Shown piece after piece: positions 34,901 through 48,075 of a DNA stretch of 64,000 bases. Each line of letters starts with the position of its first letter. Position 1 is the stretch's first letter. A program made the translations under genes and the position numbers. The stretch is taken from contig CM045758.1 of assembly GCA_025200525.1 (NCBI GenBank), forward strand, positions 169,088,101 to 169,152,100, given 5' to 3'. The stretch is from Camellia lanceoleosa (lineage: Eukaryota > Streptophyta > Magnoliopsida > Ericales > Theaceae). Below the pieces are notes generated by a model. That model was not told where the DNA came from. It worked only from the letters and a program-made list of their open reading frames with translations, and searched no databases.

Positions 34901-37900
34901 TAACACCATTGTCTCGACTACGGTTGTGTAGGTAACTCCAAATAGTTGGCACTACAGCATTGTTGTGCTGACTCACTTCGGCTTTCAATTGCAGTATGCA
35001 GAAAGCTCATAGTAGCCAGAGAACTATGAACATCATTGTTTGATCAGAGTTGAGGAAAGAAAATAGAGCTCTCCCTAAAACATAATCTAATGCAGAAAAC
35101 AAGCAGGACCATACAAGGAAAATAATTGAAAAGACAAAATGGGAAATGATAAAGGAAGGCCATTGTGAAGCATCATGGTCTTATACACAAAGTAATAAAA
35201 CCAGGAAGTTCGATTTATCTTGTTTTAATTATAAGATCATTTAAAGTTTTGGAAACAGTTCAGTTGTTGTTTTTACATTTTTTTGATTGTTTTATTTCCG
35301 GTTGATAACTACTTTCTTTAATAACACATTTTTTTACCTCAAATATGCATCTACTGAATATTTAAAATAAAATAAACAATTCCCTATGTCTCTTATGATG
35401 TTTTCAGATTGTTTCTCATGTGCACTTTGCTATTTAAAAACTGATTCGCAAATATATAAATAAAAAAAAATAAAAAAATAAAAAAAAAGAAGAAGCAATT
35501 GTTAACCTCATAGGAAATAATATTGAAAATTATCTACAAAAACTTAAATATAAGATATAGAAAGAGTTTTCAAGTAAATAAAAAATAAAAAATCAAATCA
35601 AATCAAATGTTAAATGTAAAAAAGATGAAGAACGGACCAGCACACAAAATACTGCTAAAATCGAATGAGAATACAAGTGAAGAGGGTTTTATCTAGAAAC
35701 CATCTGGCTAATCCAGCATTTTTATCTGTCCTTCCAGAATAACCAAACTTTCAACTCAACAGCTTAAAATTGAATTGTAATGAAGCTCATCATATCAATA
35801 ACTGAGTACAATCTATAAAATCAAGTTCAACAAATTTAAAGTGAAAAAAAAACATGAGATTTAAGTAAATTCTGAATACCAAAATCTGCTGTTCTGCTGC
35901 TGAGGTGCTTGTATAAGACTCATCTTGTTTCTGGAAAGCTGTAATTACCGTTAATTATGGGTGAAAATCCATTTTGTTGAGTTTCAAATTTTTAACTATA
36001 ATTGATACTGGAAAAAGTGACTGGAAGAGCCTTCATACCTGTGCCATAACTATAAACATGCTCAGCCTGAAATTATTTACCACATTGTCAGGATGAAGAA
36101 TAGAAATAATGAAAAACCATTTTGTCGCAACTTTACACATTTGTACGAGTGTATGTGTGTGTGTGTCTGAGAGAGAGAGATACCTGTGGTCTCAATTCTA
36201 GTGATTTCTGAAGATTATTGTCATCTATAAGCTTAGAGATCTCTTTGTCCTTCTCCTCAATCATTTTATCAGCCAGATCACAAAATGAATTGTGTTCTTC
36301 CTACACATCATAAAATAACTCAACACAAAAGGTAGCTTCTTATCAACATTCTAAGAAAAGATGAGAATATATTATACCTTCAATTTTTATACTGTAGTTT
36401 CAAATCTTCTAGTTCAATTTTTAGATCTGGACAAGGAGACACTTCCTTTTGGTCTTCACTGCTTCACATCTCACTGCATGATTACCATTCAAAGCATATT
36501 CTCATTTCCAAGATCAAAGTACGTGATATTACTTACTAGAAAACAGGAAAATAGTGAGAAAGTATAAAAAGCTATGCATGGTTGAGTACATCGCCAAGTT
36601 TCTTCCAAATTCTGAAGGCTTATTTCCCATGCTTCTTTCTCTGATTGGTACCGAGCATTATCAGAATTAAGCTTGATTTCCATGCTCTTTATTTGCTGCT
36701 CAACAGTGCTAAGAGCTGCATCTCTGAAATAAATATGAAATTGTAATCTAAGTTCAATAAGTTTTTATGAGTAACGAATATGCAGAACATCAATTTATGT
36801 ACAATGAAAGCCAGCATTTATGACAATACTAAAACATGAAATTAGATAGCTAATGTGCAATACAAATCTAATTATTTAAAAGCTTCCACTCACTGTAATA
36901 CAAATATGCCAGTACAGTAATTGAAGGGGTCAATTCCAATGTTAAAAGCAAAAATGGAAAGAATTTCTAGAAACAAAAATGACAATAACTAAATAATTTT
37001 AAAATAAACAAATAAAGAAATAAATAAGCAATTTTGGATTGAAGAAGAAAAATATCAACATGCATTTTCAGCAATAATGTTACCTGGCAGCAAGTTCTTT
37101 ATCATGATTAGCTAGAGCATCCTGAAGCTCTTGAATGGCCCTATCCCTTCCAGCAGATACCAACAGTATTTCTTTCTCAGCCTCCTAAGGGAAAAGGAAA
37201 AATAAATGTTGTGAGTAGCAAAGAAATTCAATGCAATAATGCTTCAATACCAAGTCATTCTTCATTTTATAAAATATGGGCAACAAGTGTGTACTTTTAG
37301 GGCTTCCTCCTGTGCTTTGAGCAGTTCATTGTCCCTAGCCGAGGCTAGTTCTGCATCCTTTCTCTGAAGAAGTGAATGAGCTCGAACCTTGTAAGAAGCA
37401 AATTCAGTTTCGACGCGGTTGATCTGCATGGTATAAATTGGGATGACAATGAGAGGTACCAGAGTAAGACGCATGAAAAAGGAGACTAGAGAGAAGCAAC
37501 AGTGCAGTGTGTTTAAGCATCATCAGCCTATGGTGCAGCAATGTTTGCACGTGCACAGTGTGCTTGGGCTTGTGACCTGGTAAGGCGGAGGCTGGGAACC
37601 AAGTGATTTGCAGAAGTTATAAACTATCAAACAAATCTTCACCAAATCTACTTGCAAACCTGTAATGTTAGGACCAAGGCTTTGTTACATTGAATTGCTT
37701 GGAACACTAGAATGTCTGTATTGGCAGATCCTTTTAATTGAATTTTTACACCGCTTCCATCTTTATTTTCAGATATCATATTTAGCCTAGAGATTCATCA
37801 ACAACTTCACTATCCAACCAGTACTCAGCCTTTGTGGACTCCTTACAGTTTGGACTTCTAAACTACAATAGAAACTGTCAAAACTAATTTTGGAGAAAGA

Positions 37901-40900
37901 TTTTAGACCAAAAGATTATAGGCTGCGTACATCTTGCCCTCCCTGTACCCTGCTCTAGTGGGAGCTTCGTGTAATATTCATTTATTTATCATATAAAAAG
38001 GAGCTATTTGCAGATAAATCAACGTGATAGAATTTCCATAGATGGATTGTGTGATTTTTGACACTCAAAATAGTGCACATTTTTCATCCTAGATTTCCCA
38101 ATATTGACAAAGGAGAATACTGTGGCCTAACTCTCAATATGCCATAGGTTTGTTAATGATGCTTTGATCACAATACAATGGAAATGACACACTGGTAATA
38201 TACAGCCCTCTCACTGGGGTATTTATGATTGAGGAAGATTATTAAGGTGGCCTCATTGTGAGCACTTCCTCTCCATGTGGGCACATGATGCTTTTTAGGA
38301 AAAAAATATAATCCGATGAGCAAGAGGTCAAGCTCATGACCACAGGAACAAGGGCATCCTCTCCATATCTTCCTTCCCCATTCCCAATAAACATGATATC
38401 TCATCAGAGGCCAGATATCGAGGATATAATTAAATATCTTCTGACCATCACAATATGTTAGCTAAGTTTGAATTCAGGGGAAAATGTAAATGCTTGGCCA
38501 AAATAAAAAGCTGTTCTAAACCTATCATAGTCATCAAACAGACTAAATGGTAGCCCTTTGGCCACCAAGTCTCTCCTAAGAGGACGTCTTGGGTTCCACT
38601 CCTAAGAGTGCAATAGGAGGGCAAGATTTTCTTGCAAGGTGTATGGGTGTGTGTTTCAACTCCTCCAAAATGCTAATCTAACAACTAACCACTGACTTTC
38701 GCCGATCAAAAAAAATCAAACAAGTTGGTTTCCTTGTTTCTCCATTTTTTAGTGGTAATGAGAGCAGCAAAGAGAATGATTCGATACCTCCTCTTTTGCA
38801 GCCTTAAATTCAGCATCCCTTGTACTTAGCAGCTGAACTTGCACAGACAATTCTAATTCCAGCTGACCTGCAGGGAACTAATTTGTGAAACCTTAATTCA
38901 ACAAAAATAAGTAACCAAAAATAGGTTCAGCAAAGGAAATAAAAATACTTCTCATTTTAGCTGCTTCAATTTCAATACGTATGCAGTTACTCTCAGCAAC
39001 CTCCAACTTGGTTTTGAGTGCGTGGGTTGTAGCTTCCCAATTCTCCTTTTCTTTCTCCTGAAATCAAAATTTTCAGGCAAATAAACCAAGAATTTATGCA
39101 TGAAGGCTAGCTAAATAACTGGAAAAAAATATAATAAAATTCATGAAGTTTGTGACCATGTACTTCAAAGATTCTTACATTTCTACAACCAAATAACCCA
39201 AATCACAGCACAAATGGCACAACCCCAAAGAACTTGTGCCCCCTCTTGTTGGACCCAAAACCCTTATGGTAAATGAAAAGCAGCTAAGCACATGAAGCTA
39301 GAACTACCCAATCATCATTTGCCAACAATCTATACCAATGCTATAGCCACAGGAGAATGTAGAAATACATGGTCGATATATTCCTCATCCCTCTAATACG
39401 CCACACCACTTTGGAAGTAGATAACAATTAGGCCACTTCCTCTCAAACATGTCATTGTCATTGGTATTAAGTTCCAAGTGACTCATTGGCCATGCAAAGA
39501 CTTCAACTTTAAGATGCACTCACACATTCCAAATCATCTTGTAAGAGGCAAAAAACTAGAACATTTGGATTCCTCATTGGTATTATTTACACAAAAAAAA
39601 CTACCAGATCATGGTAGCTAACAATTTAATGCCTAGAATCTGTAAAGGATTTCTTAGGGGAACAACAGTTCAATTTCACATTATTAATGCTATACGACTC
39701 ATTCCAAGTAACCTTAATAAAAGGCATATGTTTCCTGTTCAGTCACCAAAGTAAAGAACCGAAGACATCTCTACTTGCAAAAAGAGTACGCCCTTTAGAA
39801 ATGTATAGAATACAGAAGTTCCAGTGTTCAAGGCTCCAAAACCTTTCTATCTAGCAAACCAGGTGCCAACTAGTAAGACAAATGTTAAAAGCATACTTAC
39901 CGAAAAGACAAGTGTTAAAAGCACACAAAGTCTTCTTCCAGACTCAGAGAACAACAGACCTCAAGAAAATTGTTACACATAGTGTCTTGGGGAAAATAAA
40001 AAGGGCATAGTACTTGTCTTTTAATAATATTCAGATTGATCTGGATCAATATATGCTGAAAATATGGTAAATCGACCATAATGCACTAAAAGAATTCTAA
40101 ACTGGAAAGAAAGGCAAATTATAGACCGCAAATAAAATGACCAGCTCGGCAGCTTCTACATTTAGTAAACAGGATTTACTCAAAAAACTTTAGAAGCCAT
40201 TTTTATAACTAGAGGTTTATGTATTGACCACACTACATGTGCTCAGCTGTAAGCATGGTAAATATATTCAGTCAAGGAGTAGTTGTATATTTGAATTCTC
40301 TAAATATGGCATCTTTATGAATGAGTTAGGGTAGCAAAACGTGACAAAAAGCTTGTGGTGATTTAGGGTTTTAAGTGATAGAAAGAAGGTTCTAGGTTTT
40401 GTTGGTAAATAAGAATAAAACTGCACCTGATTTTCAGATTTTCAAGTCACTCAATTTTCTAAAAATAGGTATTTCAAGGGCTAGGGCAGCAGCCAATTTA
40501 TAAGTTTTGAAGTTAAATCGAAGGCCTAAGCTGAGGGGAAGAGGTTGGAGTTTATAAGGTCTCAATATGGTTGAGTTCTTAACTGAAATTTAGGCTGTGA
40601 ATAGTACCTCCAGAACAATAAATCTTAATTTTGTTGTAAGTTTTGGTCTGTAAATGTTAGGACTGATTTTAGGGTCATAAACAGTGGCTAGAGGTTGATT
40701 GACAGAGTGAGAAGAAAAAGAAAGAAAGAAAGAAAGAAAGAAACCAAGAGCGTAACCTCGCAGAGGGTTAAACAAATCTCACACAAAACACAATATCAAC
40801 TTTATTGAAATCTAGCTACCAAATGACACATTTAGCATTTATCCCACATCTGTTGTGAGCTCTTTAGGTGAGTAGATATGGTCCTCAGCCTCCCCAAAAG

Positions 40901-43900
40901 TTGGCTAGTCCCTTAGGTGTGTGTGATGGGTTGACCCTTACAAAACCCCTGTTGAGTATTCCTGGTGTGGGTACGAATGCATTGCCACTTTTTCAAAAGC
41001 ATTCATCTAACAACCCTTTAGGTGAGGAGTAGATAAGGTATTCCACCTCCCCAAATTTTAGCTAGTCCTTTTGGGTGTGCAAGGTGGCCTAACCCTTACA
41101 AACCGCTATTGGGTCCTCTGGGGTGTGGTTGTACGAATGCATTCCACTTTAAAAAATAGAAAATTTCTAGCTACCAAATAACACATTTGTCCCACATTGG
41201 TTGTGAGCCCTTTCGGTGTGGAGTAGATAAGGTCCTCCACCTCCCTAAACGTTGGCTAGTCCTTTTGAGTTTATGGTGTGGGTTAACTCTTCAAAACCCC
41301 TATTCACTTATGGACTGCAACTACCACTCATGTCTATTGGCTATTGAAATTACCAAAACACCCCCAACTCCTAAATTTAGAGAAAACATAAATAAAAAAA
41401 TCCAGCAACGTACTAGTTAAGAATAAATGTGATAAAGATCCTAAACACTACCATGGTCCATGGACAATTCTCTTAGGACCAAAAACGCTTTTGCGGGACC
41501 TATAGACTTCACTTTAGGCTTCCAAAACCTATTATACTTATCTAACCATTCAATAGATGTGGCATCAACATTTTGGTCAAGGAAGTTACAAACGAAGTCA
41601 AAAGGTAAAATAAGGTTAGCAAAAACAATGAACAAGGTAAACTTATCAACCAAAAAAAAAAAATTGTCCCTAGGCCTGGAAGCCTGGAACTTGATCTTTC
41701 AACCAATCAAATCTATCTGAGTTGTTTCAACATACATAACATTAAGGTGAATCTAACAAACAACATAGTTAATGCAATTGAAGGAGATCTCAGTAACTTG
41801 CATTAAAGAATCTAACTCATACATGCTTGTGTTCCAGGTGAATAAGCTCTCCTTTTAAAGTTTCCATAGCAGCTCTAAGCCGTGCTGCTTCACCACTTGA
41901 AGCTGCATCCATCTCTGCAATCTTAGACTCTTTCTCGACAATTAGGCCCTGCAAAACATATAATGCCCACTTGGTTTCAAGTAATCATCGGGAAATCTTG
42001 GATGCATCCAACAAACATCAGCTATAAGAAGAAAAAAAAAATGGCACAAAGATCAAGGAGCAAAAAGAAGCAAGGACCCAAAACAAACAAGGAGCAAAGA
42101 CAAAAAAGGATGTGATCATTTGAGCAAGAATATTATGGATAGAAGAAATGCAAGTAATTAAACTGCTCCTTTCTATTCCATGTTATCAAACAAAAATGCA
42201 CCTTTCAACATTCTGCTCTTACCTGCAAAAAGGAAATTGTTTCGGTTGCTTTGCTTCTATCTGCTAATGCATCACCAAGTTGGGCTTCCACACTCTCAAT
42301 TTGCTAAAAAAGAAATAAAAGACAGGAGGACACTCAGGTATTTTTTTTTTTTTTGCAAAATGGAACAGCAGAAAAAGGACTAGCAGAAACACAACTTTAC
42401 ATCTGAGGCATCTGCATGCATGTTTTTTACCTTCTGATGTTTAGCAGAGAGCTCAGCTATTGCAGCTTGCCTTTTGTCATCTGCTGCTTGCAGTAACCCT
42501 CTCATGTCTTCCAACATCTGCAAGTAAGCAAGTTAATGTGCCGACATAGAAAACACATTCAGAGATCATGCATCTCTTCCAAGTTCCAAGACACCAAAGC
42601 ACCTTTATTTAATTATGAATTGATGTTGCAAATTAGCATTTTCTTCGATATAATTGATTTGTGGAGTGAATTTGTAAAGGATGAGAAAATATTCTCAATA
42701 TAGAGAGAGACCTAGGAGCCTACATTGATATAAAGCTTAAAACTCAGTAAACATTGATATAAGCTCAACTTGTAAAGCTAGGAAAATACAGACCATGGCC
42801 ATCACATGCAAATCCTACAAATGATTCATTTAAAAATAAAAAATAATAAAAGAAGAAGAAGAAAAGAAAAAATAAAAACAGTATTTGGCTTCTCTTCAAA
42901 TATAATTGATCATAGCTCAGGGTTGCATACATAAAAATCAATTTAAATGTGGTTTCAGCAACAATTTTTCTCACATTAAAACGAGAAAATGAAAATTTTA
43001 GACTGAGTTTGTTAAGACTATTAACATGAGAGATAAATTCTTTTAAACTTTAAACAAAATAAACGAGTTCAAAATGGAGGGTAAGTGAAAGTAGAACATA
43101 CATCAACATCTAATCACACTTGCATGGACTCACGAAAATGTCTTGTCAATTTTCTTTCCCCAAATAATAACCCCAAGCACGTCTAGTGTTATCCATTAGG
43201 TGTTAGCATGCTTTGAAAGAACTTCAACAAAAAGTTCATCTCTACAAGATCCATAAATTGCAAGGGAAGAAAAAATCAAGCACAATGGCATCTGATATTT
43301 TTTCTTCTTTAACACAATGCATACATTAAAAGTACGAGGCAAAGAAAACTGAAAAACATATATCATGTGTTAGGACATGAAAGCAGTTCAGAAAACTTTT
43401 TACCAATAAGAAAATTTTATTAACAAAGGAAAAATAAGTTCAAATAAGCTTTATAATTTCCAGTGTTTGGTTCATCTTCTTACAAGCATGTGCAGTGCTT
43501 AACATACTTGCAAACACTGAACATATGCAAAACAAACATGTGAAGTGGTTAATATACAGAGAAAGAGAAAACACACATGAACACTTGACAGGTTTTTCTA
43601 GTATGCATAAACGCACAAGCACATCAAATGAGCCTCAATCATCAAACAGCAAAGTTATGGAAGCAAGAGGATCCCTTCCGTAATCCCAAGGCATGTTCAG
43701 GGATTTACAATTTCAGCTATATAGATTGGACAAACAAGCAGTTCCTTTTGAAGTATAAGCATAAATATAGTCTGACAATTGTTCCAAAGTTTTTATACCT
43801 GCTCTTTCTCCAAAAGCGACTGTTGTAATGCCTCAATAGCATTATCTTTGGGTTGCAATGAACGACGCAGTTCTTCAATGTTGTCTCGAAGTCTGTATAT

Positions 43901-46062
43901 CAGTCACATTGTCACAACGATGATGACAAAATTAAGGACAAACAATTATATAAATCAAGAAAATAATGATGCAAACTTCAAATTAAGAAAATAAATTTGA
44001 AACTCTTATCAGCACACAGAAAGATATTAAGTGAGACATGATATTCAAAGAATAGTGGATAAGTTTACTTCCACAACCATTTTTGAGTTTGAACCCAATA
44101 TTTTCACATTCAAAGTTTGACAGATTCTTTTGCTGAAGTCCAAGAAATTAAAAATACAATCATAAAAAAAAAAAAAAATTGATTCTTTACTGCAAATGGA
44201 GAAGATATTTACAAAGAAGTAGGTATTTTGGTCCTAGACCAAGAAACAACGACAAGGAATAGAAACACAAAATTTAAATACACTATATCATGGTTTACAT
44301 ACAGTCATGAGGTAGATTAGCATAGAAACACTGATTTGGACTACGGATTAGAGTTTCTCATTGGGCGGACAACATTGTTATGCAACTCAACAGATACTAT
44401 TATTTCAAACAGATTCAACTAATATGCAGCACAGACAAGCAGAATCAAATCAAAAGGACTCACAAATGGTAGAATTAAAAAATAAATAAAAATAAAAATA
44501 AAAATAAAACAGAATTACTAAATGAGGGAGGATAGTTTCTCAATTTATGTAAATTGGTGCAAATTTGCAATGATTGGGAGATTGTACTTATTATTTGCAC
44601 TTCGTAGTTGTTGTCTGTCCAAATCTATTGCTTTCAGTGCTTCATTCGCTTGTTTCTGCGTGCGATCCAGGTCTTGCTGCAATGATGACTGCTGAGATGA
44701 TGCTTGATCGGCTTTTTCCTTCAGATCACGAAACTGTGCCTCAAGATCGTCTTTTTCCTGAATATTATCTCCAAACAAGATTTGAAATTAATAAATAAAC
44801 ACAAGCATATCTTTCTTTTAATATTTAATAATTAATCTAAGCTCAATGAAACACAGTTGAGGAATAATATTAAAAATTTAAAGTATTGTATTGTTACTCT
44901 TCAATTCTATGTTCTGATGTTTGACAACTCTATTGTTCCCTGTAAGACTTGCTCACATGAAATCATCCACATTGTTATCCATTCTAATAACCTTCAAACA
45001 GGCATGAAAGAACAATTTATGTAGTATAATAAATTAATTACTAGGGTTATTCAGAGCTGAATGTCTACAAACACAACTATAAATTCAAACTAGTTTTTTG
45101 GTGGGAGATTCAAACTTAAAAAAAACAATATAGATAGAACTGAAACCTAATGCCACAATGCCTGAATGAGTATAGGGGGAACTGTTTCCCTTTGCCTCAC
45201 AAATAATCCTAAGGCTAAGCTTAAAAGAAGCCAGAAATTAAATTTACCTTCTGAACCTCTTGAATTCTCTGCTTGGCTGCTTTGTGAAGCCTGTTTAACT
45301 TGGAGTCAAGTTCTGCATTTTCTCATCACGCTCTTTTATTTCTTGCTCCATCTTCTGTTGAGCTACACAAACAAACCATGAAATGCATTTTACACTAAGA
45401 AAACTTAATAATGTTAAAAAAAATATAAGATTCCATTAGACTGAACAATTTCAGTATAAAAACTACAATTCTTTGAGATGTATAAGGAGTCAGAATGCAA
45501 AGCACGAAGTTGAAAGTTGAAAGTAATCATACTAAAAAATGAAGATGCATCTAAACATGTCAAAAGAGAGACAAGAAATGGATTAATTCTGACCTTCAGC
45601 AAGCTTGGTAGAAAGCTCTTGGGCTTTTGCATCTGCCTCCGAGTATTCAGCTCGAAGATGCTTTAAAGCCTCCTCTGCAGCACCTCGTGTTTGTTTTTCT
45701 TCCGTAAGTTCTCTATTCATAGATTCTATCTTTTCATGGAGATCTTTCAGATCTTCAGATCGCCCACCATCTCGGTCAATTGCCCACTTTTGTTGGTTAG
45801 TCTCACTAAATTCTGACTGGAAAATTTTCAAGCTCTCAAACTGAGATTTCAAGTACTCATTCTGGAAATTGAGTTCTAAAACCATTTCTACAAGTTCATC
45901 TTGAGTATCACTAGCATATGTGTTACTGTCATGAAACCCGTTCTCTTCAGCAAGATTTTCACCACTTCCATTGTTCGTGCCAATCAGCTGTTTGTCAGGT
46001 TTTATACCATCTTCTGCGTGATTTTCAATCATCTCACCAACATCCACCCCCTCTATTGACAT
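31952..46062 (-). CDS. GRIP: GRIP-domain golgin (trans-Golgi coiled-coil protein), 20 coding exons
   Basis: Coding exons, in order: 46062-45594, 45362-45248, 44757-44588, 43892-43799, 42517-42431, 42303-42223, 41948-41823, 39057-38949, 38867-38788, 37423-37295, 37184-37084, 36723-36590, 36426-36378, 36300-36184, 35930-35880, 34379-34308, 34236-34189, 33522-33417, 32992-32934, 32062-31952. All borders are GT-AG. Phases agree except for one missing base in the second and one in the thirteenth exon. Allowing for these, the protein is about 769 residues, close to my recollection of Arabidopsis GRIP (788). An acidic start (MSIEGVDVGEM) is followed by long coiled coil. The GRIP domain reads EGVDMTYLKNVILKLLQTG + EVEALLPVVGMLLQFSPDE, with the Tyr known to be needed for Golgi targeting. 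The tail ends SRSLFSRFTFS. GRIP domains bind ARL1-GTP at the trans-Golgi, where such golgins tether vesicles. ATG 46062 is preferred over an upstream GTG in frame. Confidence 0.93.
32063..32933 (-). other. Last intron of the golgin gene
   Basis: An 871-bp GT-AG intron after FSPDE. A minus-strand open frame at 32092-32361 lies wholly inside it and shows no match to golgins. Confidence 0.7.
33147..33400. repeat. Possible MITE in a golgin intron
   Basis: The segment is bounded by TGTTTGGTAA and the inverted GGAACCAAAC, and its interior is AT-rich with AAGCT steps. Small hAT-like MITEs with TGTTTGG ends are common in plant introns, but the target duplication could not be fixed. Confidence 0.35.
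34670..34695. repeat. Poly-C run in a golgin intron
   Basis: A run of about 18 C residues follows CACCAAA. A complementary G run of ten lies at about 46641-46650 in the first intron. Confidence 0.8.
36039..36066 (-). other. Possible microexon of the golgin gene
   Basis: Between exons 14 and 15 a good acceptor (ATTTCAG) is followed by 28 coding-like bases and a GTATG donor. Including all 28 would break the frame. A 9-base version (codons for AEH) with a GTTTAT donor would keep it. Skipping it also keeps the frame (ELRPQ followed by KQDES). Confidence 0.4.
36130..36183. repeat. Dinucleotide repeats at the donor of golgin exon 14
   Basis: On the minus strand the donor GTATC is followed at once by (TC)n and (AC)n tracts. 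They start within the first ten bases of the intron. Confidence 0.85.
37921..37985. repeat. Fragment resembling the 3' end of an AU SINE
   Basis: GGCTGCGTACATCTTGCCCT, a pyrimidine-rich middle and GTGGGAGCTTCGTGTAAT resemble the conserved 3' part of plant AU SINEs (GCTGCGTACA ... GTGGGA). The 5' tRNA-like half is absent or unrecognisable. Confidence 0.4.
38545..38715 (+). mobile_element. Possible tRNA-derived SINE in a golgin intron
   Basis: An A-box-like TGGTAGCCCTTTGG and a B-box-like GGGTTCCACTCC stand about 50 bases apart, as in tRNA-derived SINEs. The segment ends in GATCAAAAAAAATC. Flanking duplications were not found. Confidence 0.4.
39058..41822 (-). other. Longest internal intron of the golgin gene (2.8 kb)
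   Basis: It carries a GAAA microsatellite (about 40718-40742) and a three-copy diverged tandem repeat, listed separately. No exon-like segment is seen in it. Confidence 0.7.
40835..41310. repeat. Three diverged tandem copies, unit about 165 bp, inside a golgin intron
   Basis: Each copy runs through CCCACAT.GGTTGTGAGC, CTTTAGGTGAG.AGTAGATA, CCTCCCCAAA..TTGGCTAG and CCCTTACAAAACCCCTATTG, and two of the three continue to GTACGAATGCATT. Copies start at about 40842, 41010 and 41185 and differ by many substitutions. Confidence 0.75.
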
Positions 46063-46125
46063 TGTTTCACTATTTGGAACCACCGTGGCTTTTTATACAA
46101 GAATTCAATGTTCTTTTCCCATCAA

Positions 46126-47772
46126 CTACAAATGATGATCATATATATATAGAGAGAGAGAGAGAGAGTGAGTAAACAAAAGATAATCACTCAAAACATT
46201 GTGCAAAGATTTTAAAGTTATTACTAACAAAATAACTAACTATCAATGATGCAAAGAAACCAAAGTAAATCAGTACTAGAGGCAGCAATGGTGTCACGTT
46301 GGTTGGGTTTACAATAAATGGGTCAACTCAAACAAGACCCATTTATTAGTCAAGATCTTCAACTCTAACCCGAACCATTCATTATACACATAAAAATACA
46401 TGACCCGAACAAGTTGTGTTGGATTGACAAACACACATAACACAAGAATCCAATAACCCATTTATAACATGCTTAATAATAATTGGTTTTACAATAAAGA
46501 CAATAAAGATATTATAAAGATTGTTAACAAATACACTATTGGATAGTGAAGCTTCTTTAGTTGAATTTCATTTTGTACATCCATCCGCTCAAAAAAAAAT
46601 TTGTATCATTAATTCATTTTGAATATTGGGGAAGAAAAAAGGGGGGGGGGGATTGAGAACAAAAATTAGAAAGAGTTAACAAAAAGCAAACACAGCACTA
46701 TTGCTCACATCTCCTTGTCAAATCAAGAAAACTATAGAAAGAAAATAAGGGATCTACATATGTTTTTTTATAGATTTAAAAAAGTTTATAATACGGTGCT
46801 TATAAATATAATATGGTGAATGTTAAAAGAAAAATTGTGGCCAAAGGGTATATTGATGCAATAACAGACATGTATGATGGAGTTGTGACTATAAGTAGAT
46901 CACTTGCATAAGGAACGGGTAATTTTCAATCACTATAAGGTGGCATCAAGGATCAAATTTGAGTCCTTGCTTATTTGCCTCATTCATGGATAAATTAACT
47001 AAATGAAAACCTATAGATGCAACAGTAAGAAAGACTAATATGATCAGTATAATATTAGAGGAATGGCAAAAAATTATTCATGTAGCTGACCCTATTTAAG
47101 TGGGACATAAAGGTTAGTTTGGTTTGAATTATTCAGTAGTGCCAATCTCAAACACTCAACATTTTATTTTGTTTTGTGTGTTTTGTCATGCCATTAAATG
47201 TGCACTCATAATGCCGAGCTGGCAGAACTGCATTTTTAGTTAATAACAGCACTTAAGCCGTCAAGTGTAGGCATACAAGAATGAATAGTTGAGCTCTGGC
47301 TTGAAACAAACTTCTGTATCTTAATACGAGAATCATAATACTTTGCTTAACTCACTGAAATAATATTTATCTTTCATTTTAGTGTCCACTGATACATCAA
47401 TCTAAAACAAATATACCCCTAATTCTTCTCTAGAAATGGTTAATTTCATCACATCCGCTGGCTGATTCATCCCATCCCCCAACACTCAGTCACATACATA
47501 CATTTTACACGAAAATGGTCAATATACATATATATATATATATATACACACATTAAATCGCCATACTCGAGTGTTCAATCACAAACTCAAAGCCATATAT
47601 CTATATATATGCAAATTGAGATGTATATATAATATAACCCCCCAAGCTTCAGCTTTGCTGAACAAGTTCTGGTTTGCCTGTATGTGTATGCGTACGTGTA
47701 TGTGTGTGTCTATGTAAGTACATGTGCATTAGGGAATTGAATTACGATTTTGAGGTTTCAGAACTGACCAAC
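46126..47772 (-). other. First intron of the golgin gene, in the 5' UTR
   Basis: A donor-like CTACAAAG|GTTGGT at 47772 and an acceptor-like CATTTGTAG at 46126 would join a non-coding first exon to the exon with the start codon. Upstream ATGs lie in the retained leader (for example ATG GGA AAA GAA CAT TGA), giving a possible five-codon uORF. A GA microsatellite at about 46151-46168 and a TA repeat at about 47528-47545 lie inside. Confidence 0.55.
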
Positions 47773-47965
47773 CTTTGTAGTTGACGAGATCAAATGATGG
47801 TTCCGTCAGATCTGTGGACTCCGCCGAGAGGATAAATTGAATTGAATTGGTTGAAACAAAACCCTATTTCACCAATCGAATAGAAAAATAATGAAGGATT
47901 TATGCAGAGGGAGAGGGAGTGAGAGTGAGATTGAGATCGCGGGCGTCTGTGGAGAACAGGGTCTC
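47773..47965 (-). promoter_or_regulatory. Non-coding first exon and promoter region of the golgin gene
   Basis: The minus strand reads a CT-rich leader (CACTCTCACTCCCTCTCCCT) followed by TTTATCCTCTCGGCGGAG and a splice donor. CT-rich leaders are usual in plant 5' UTRs. The transcription start is not known. The promoter must lie between about 47960 and the retrotransposon at 48076, or reach into it. Confidence 0.5.
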
Positions 47966-48075
47966 ATCTCACGCATGCTATGTGGGACAACGATGACTAC
48001 CGAATATTACACACGCTTCCGTTTCGCAATGCCAAGCTCAAAGTTTTCCAATTGTGACGGATATTTTTGGCAAAT

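Noticed and set aside
46063..46083. Upstream in-frame GTG start for the golgin
   Set aside because: Plant nuclear genes start at ATG almost always, and an ATG in the same frame lies seven codons downstream.
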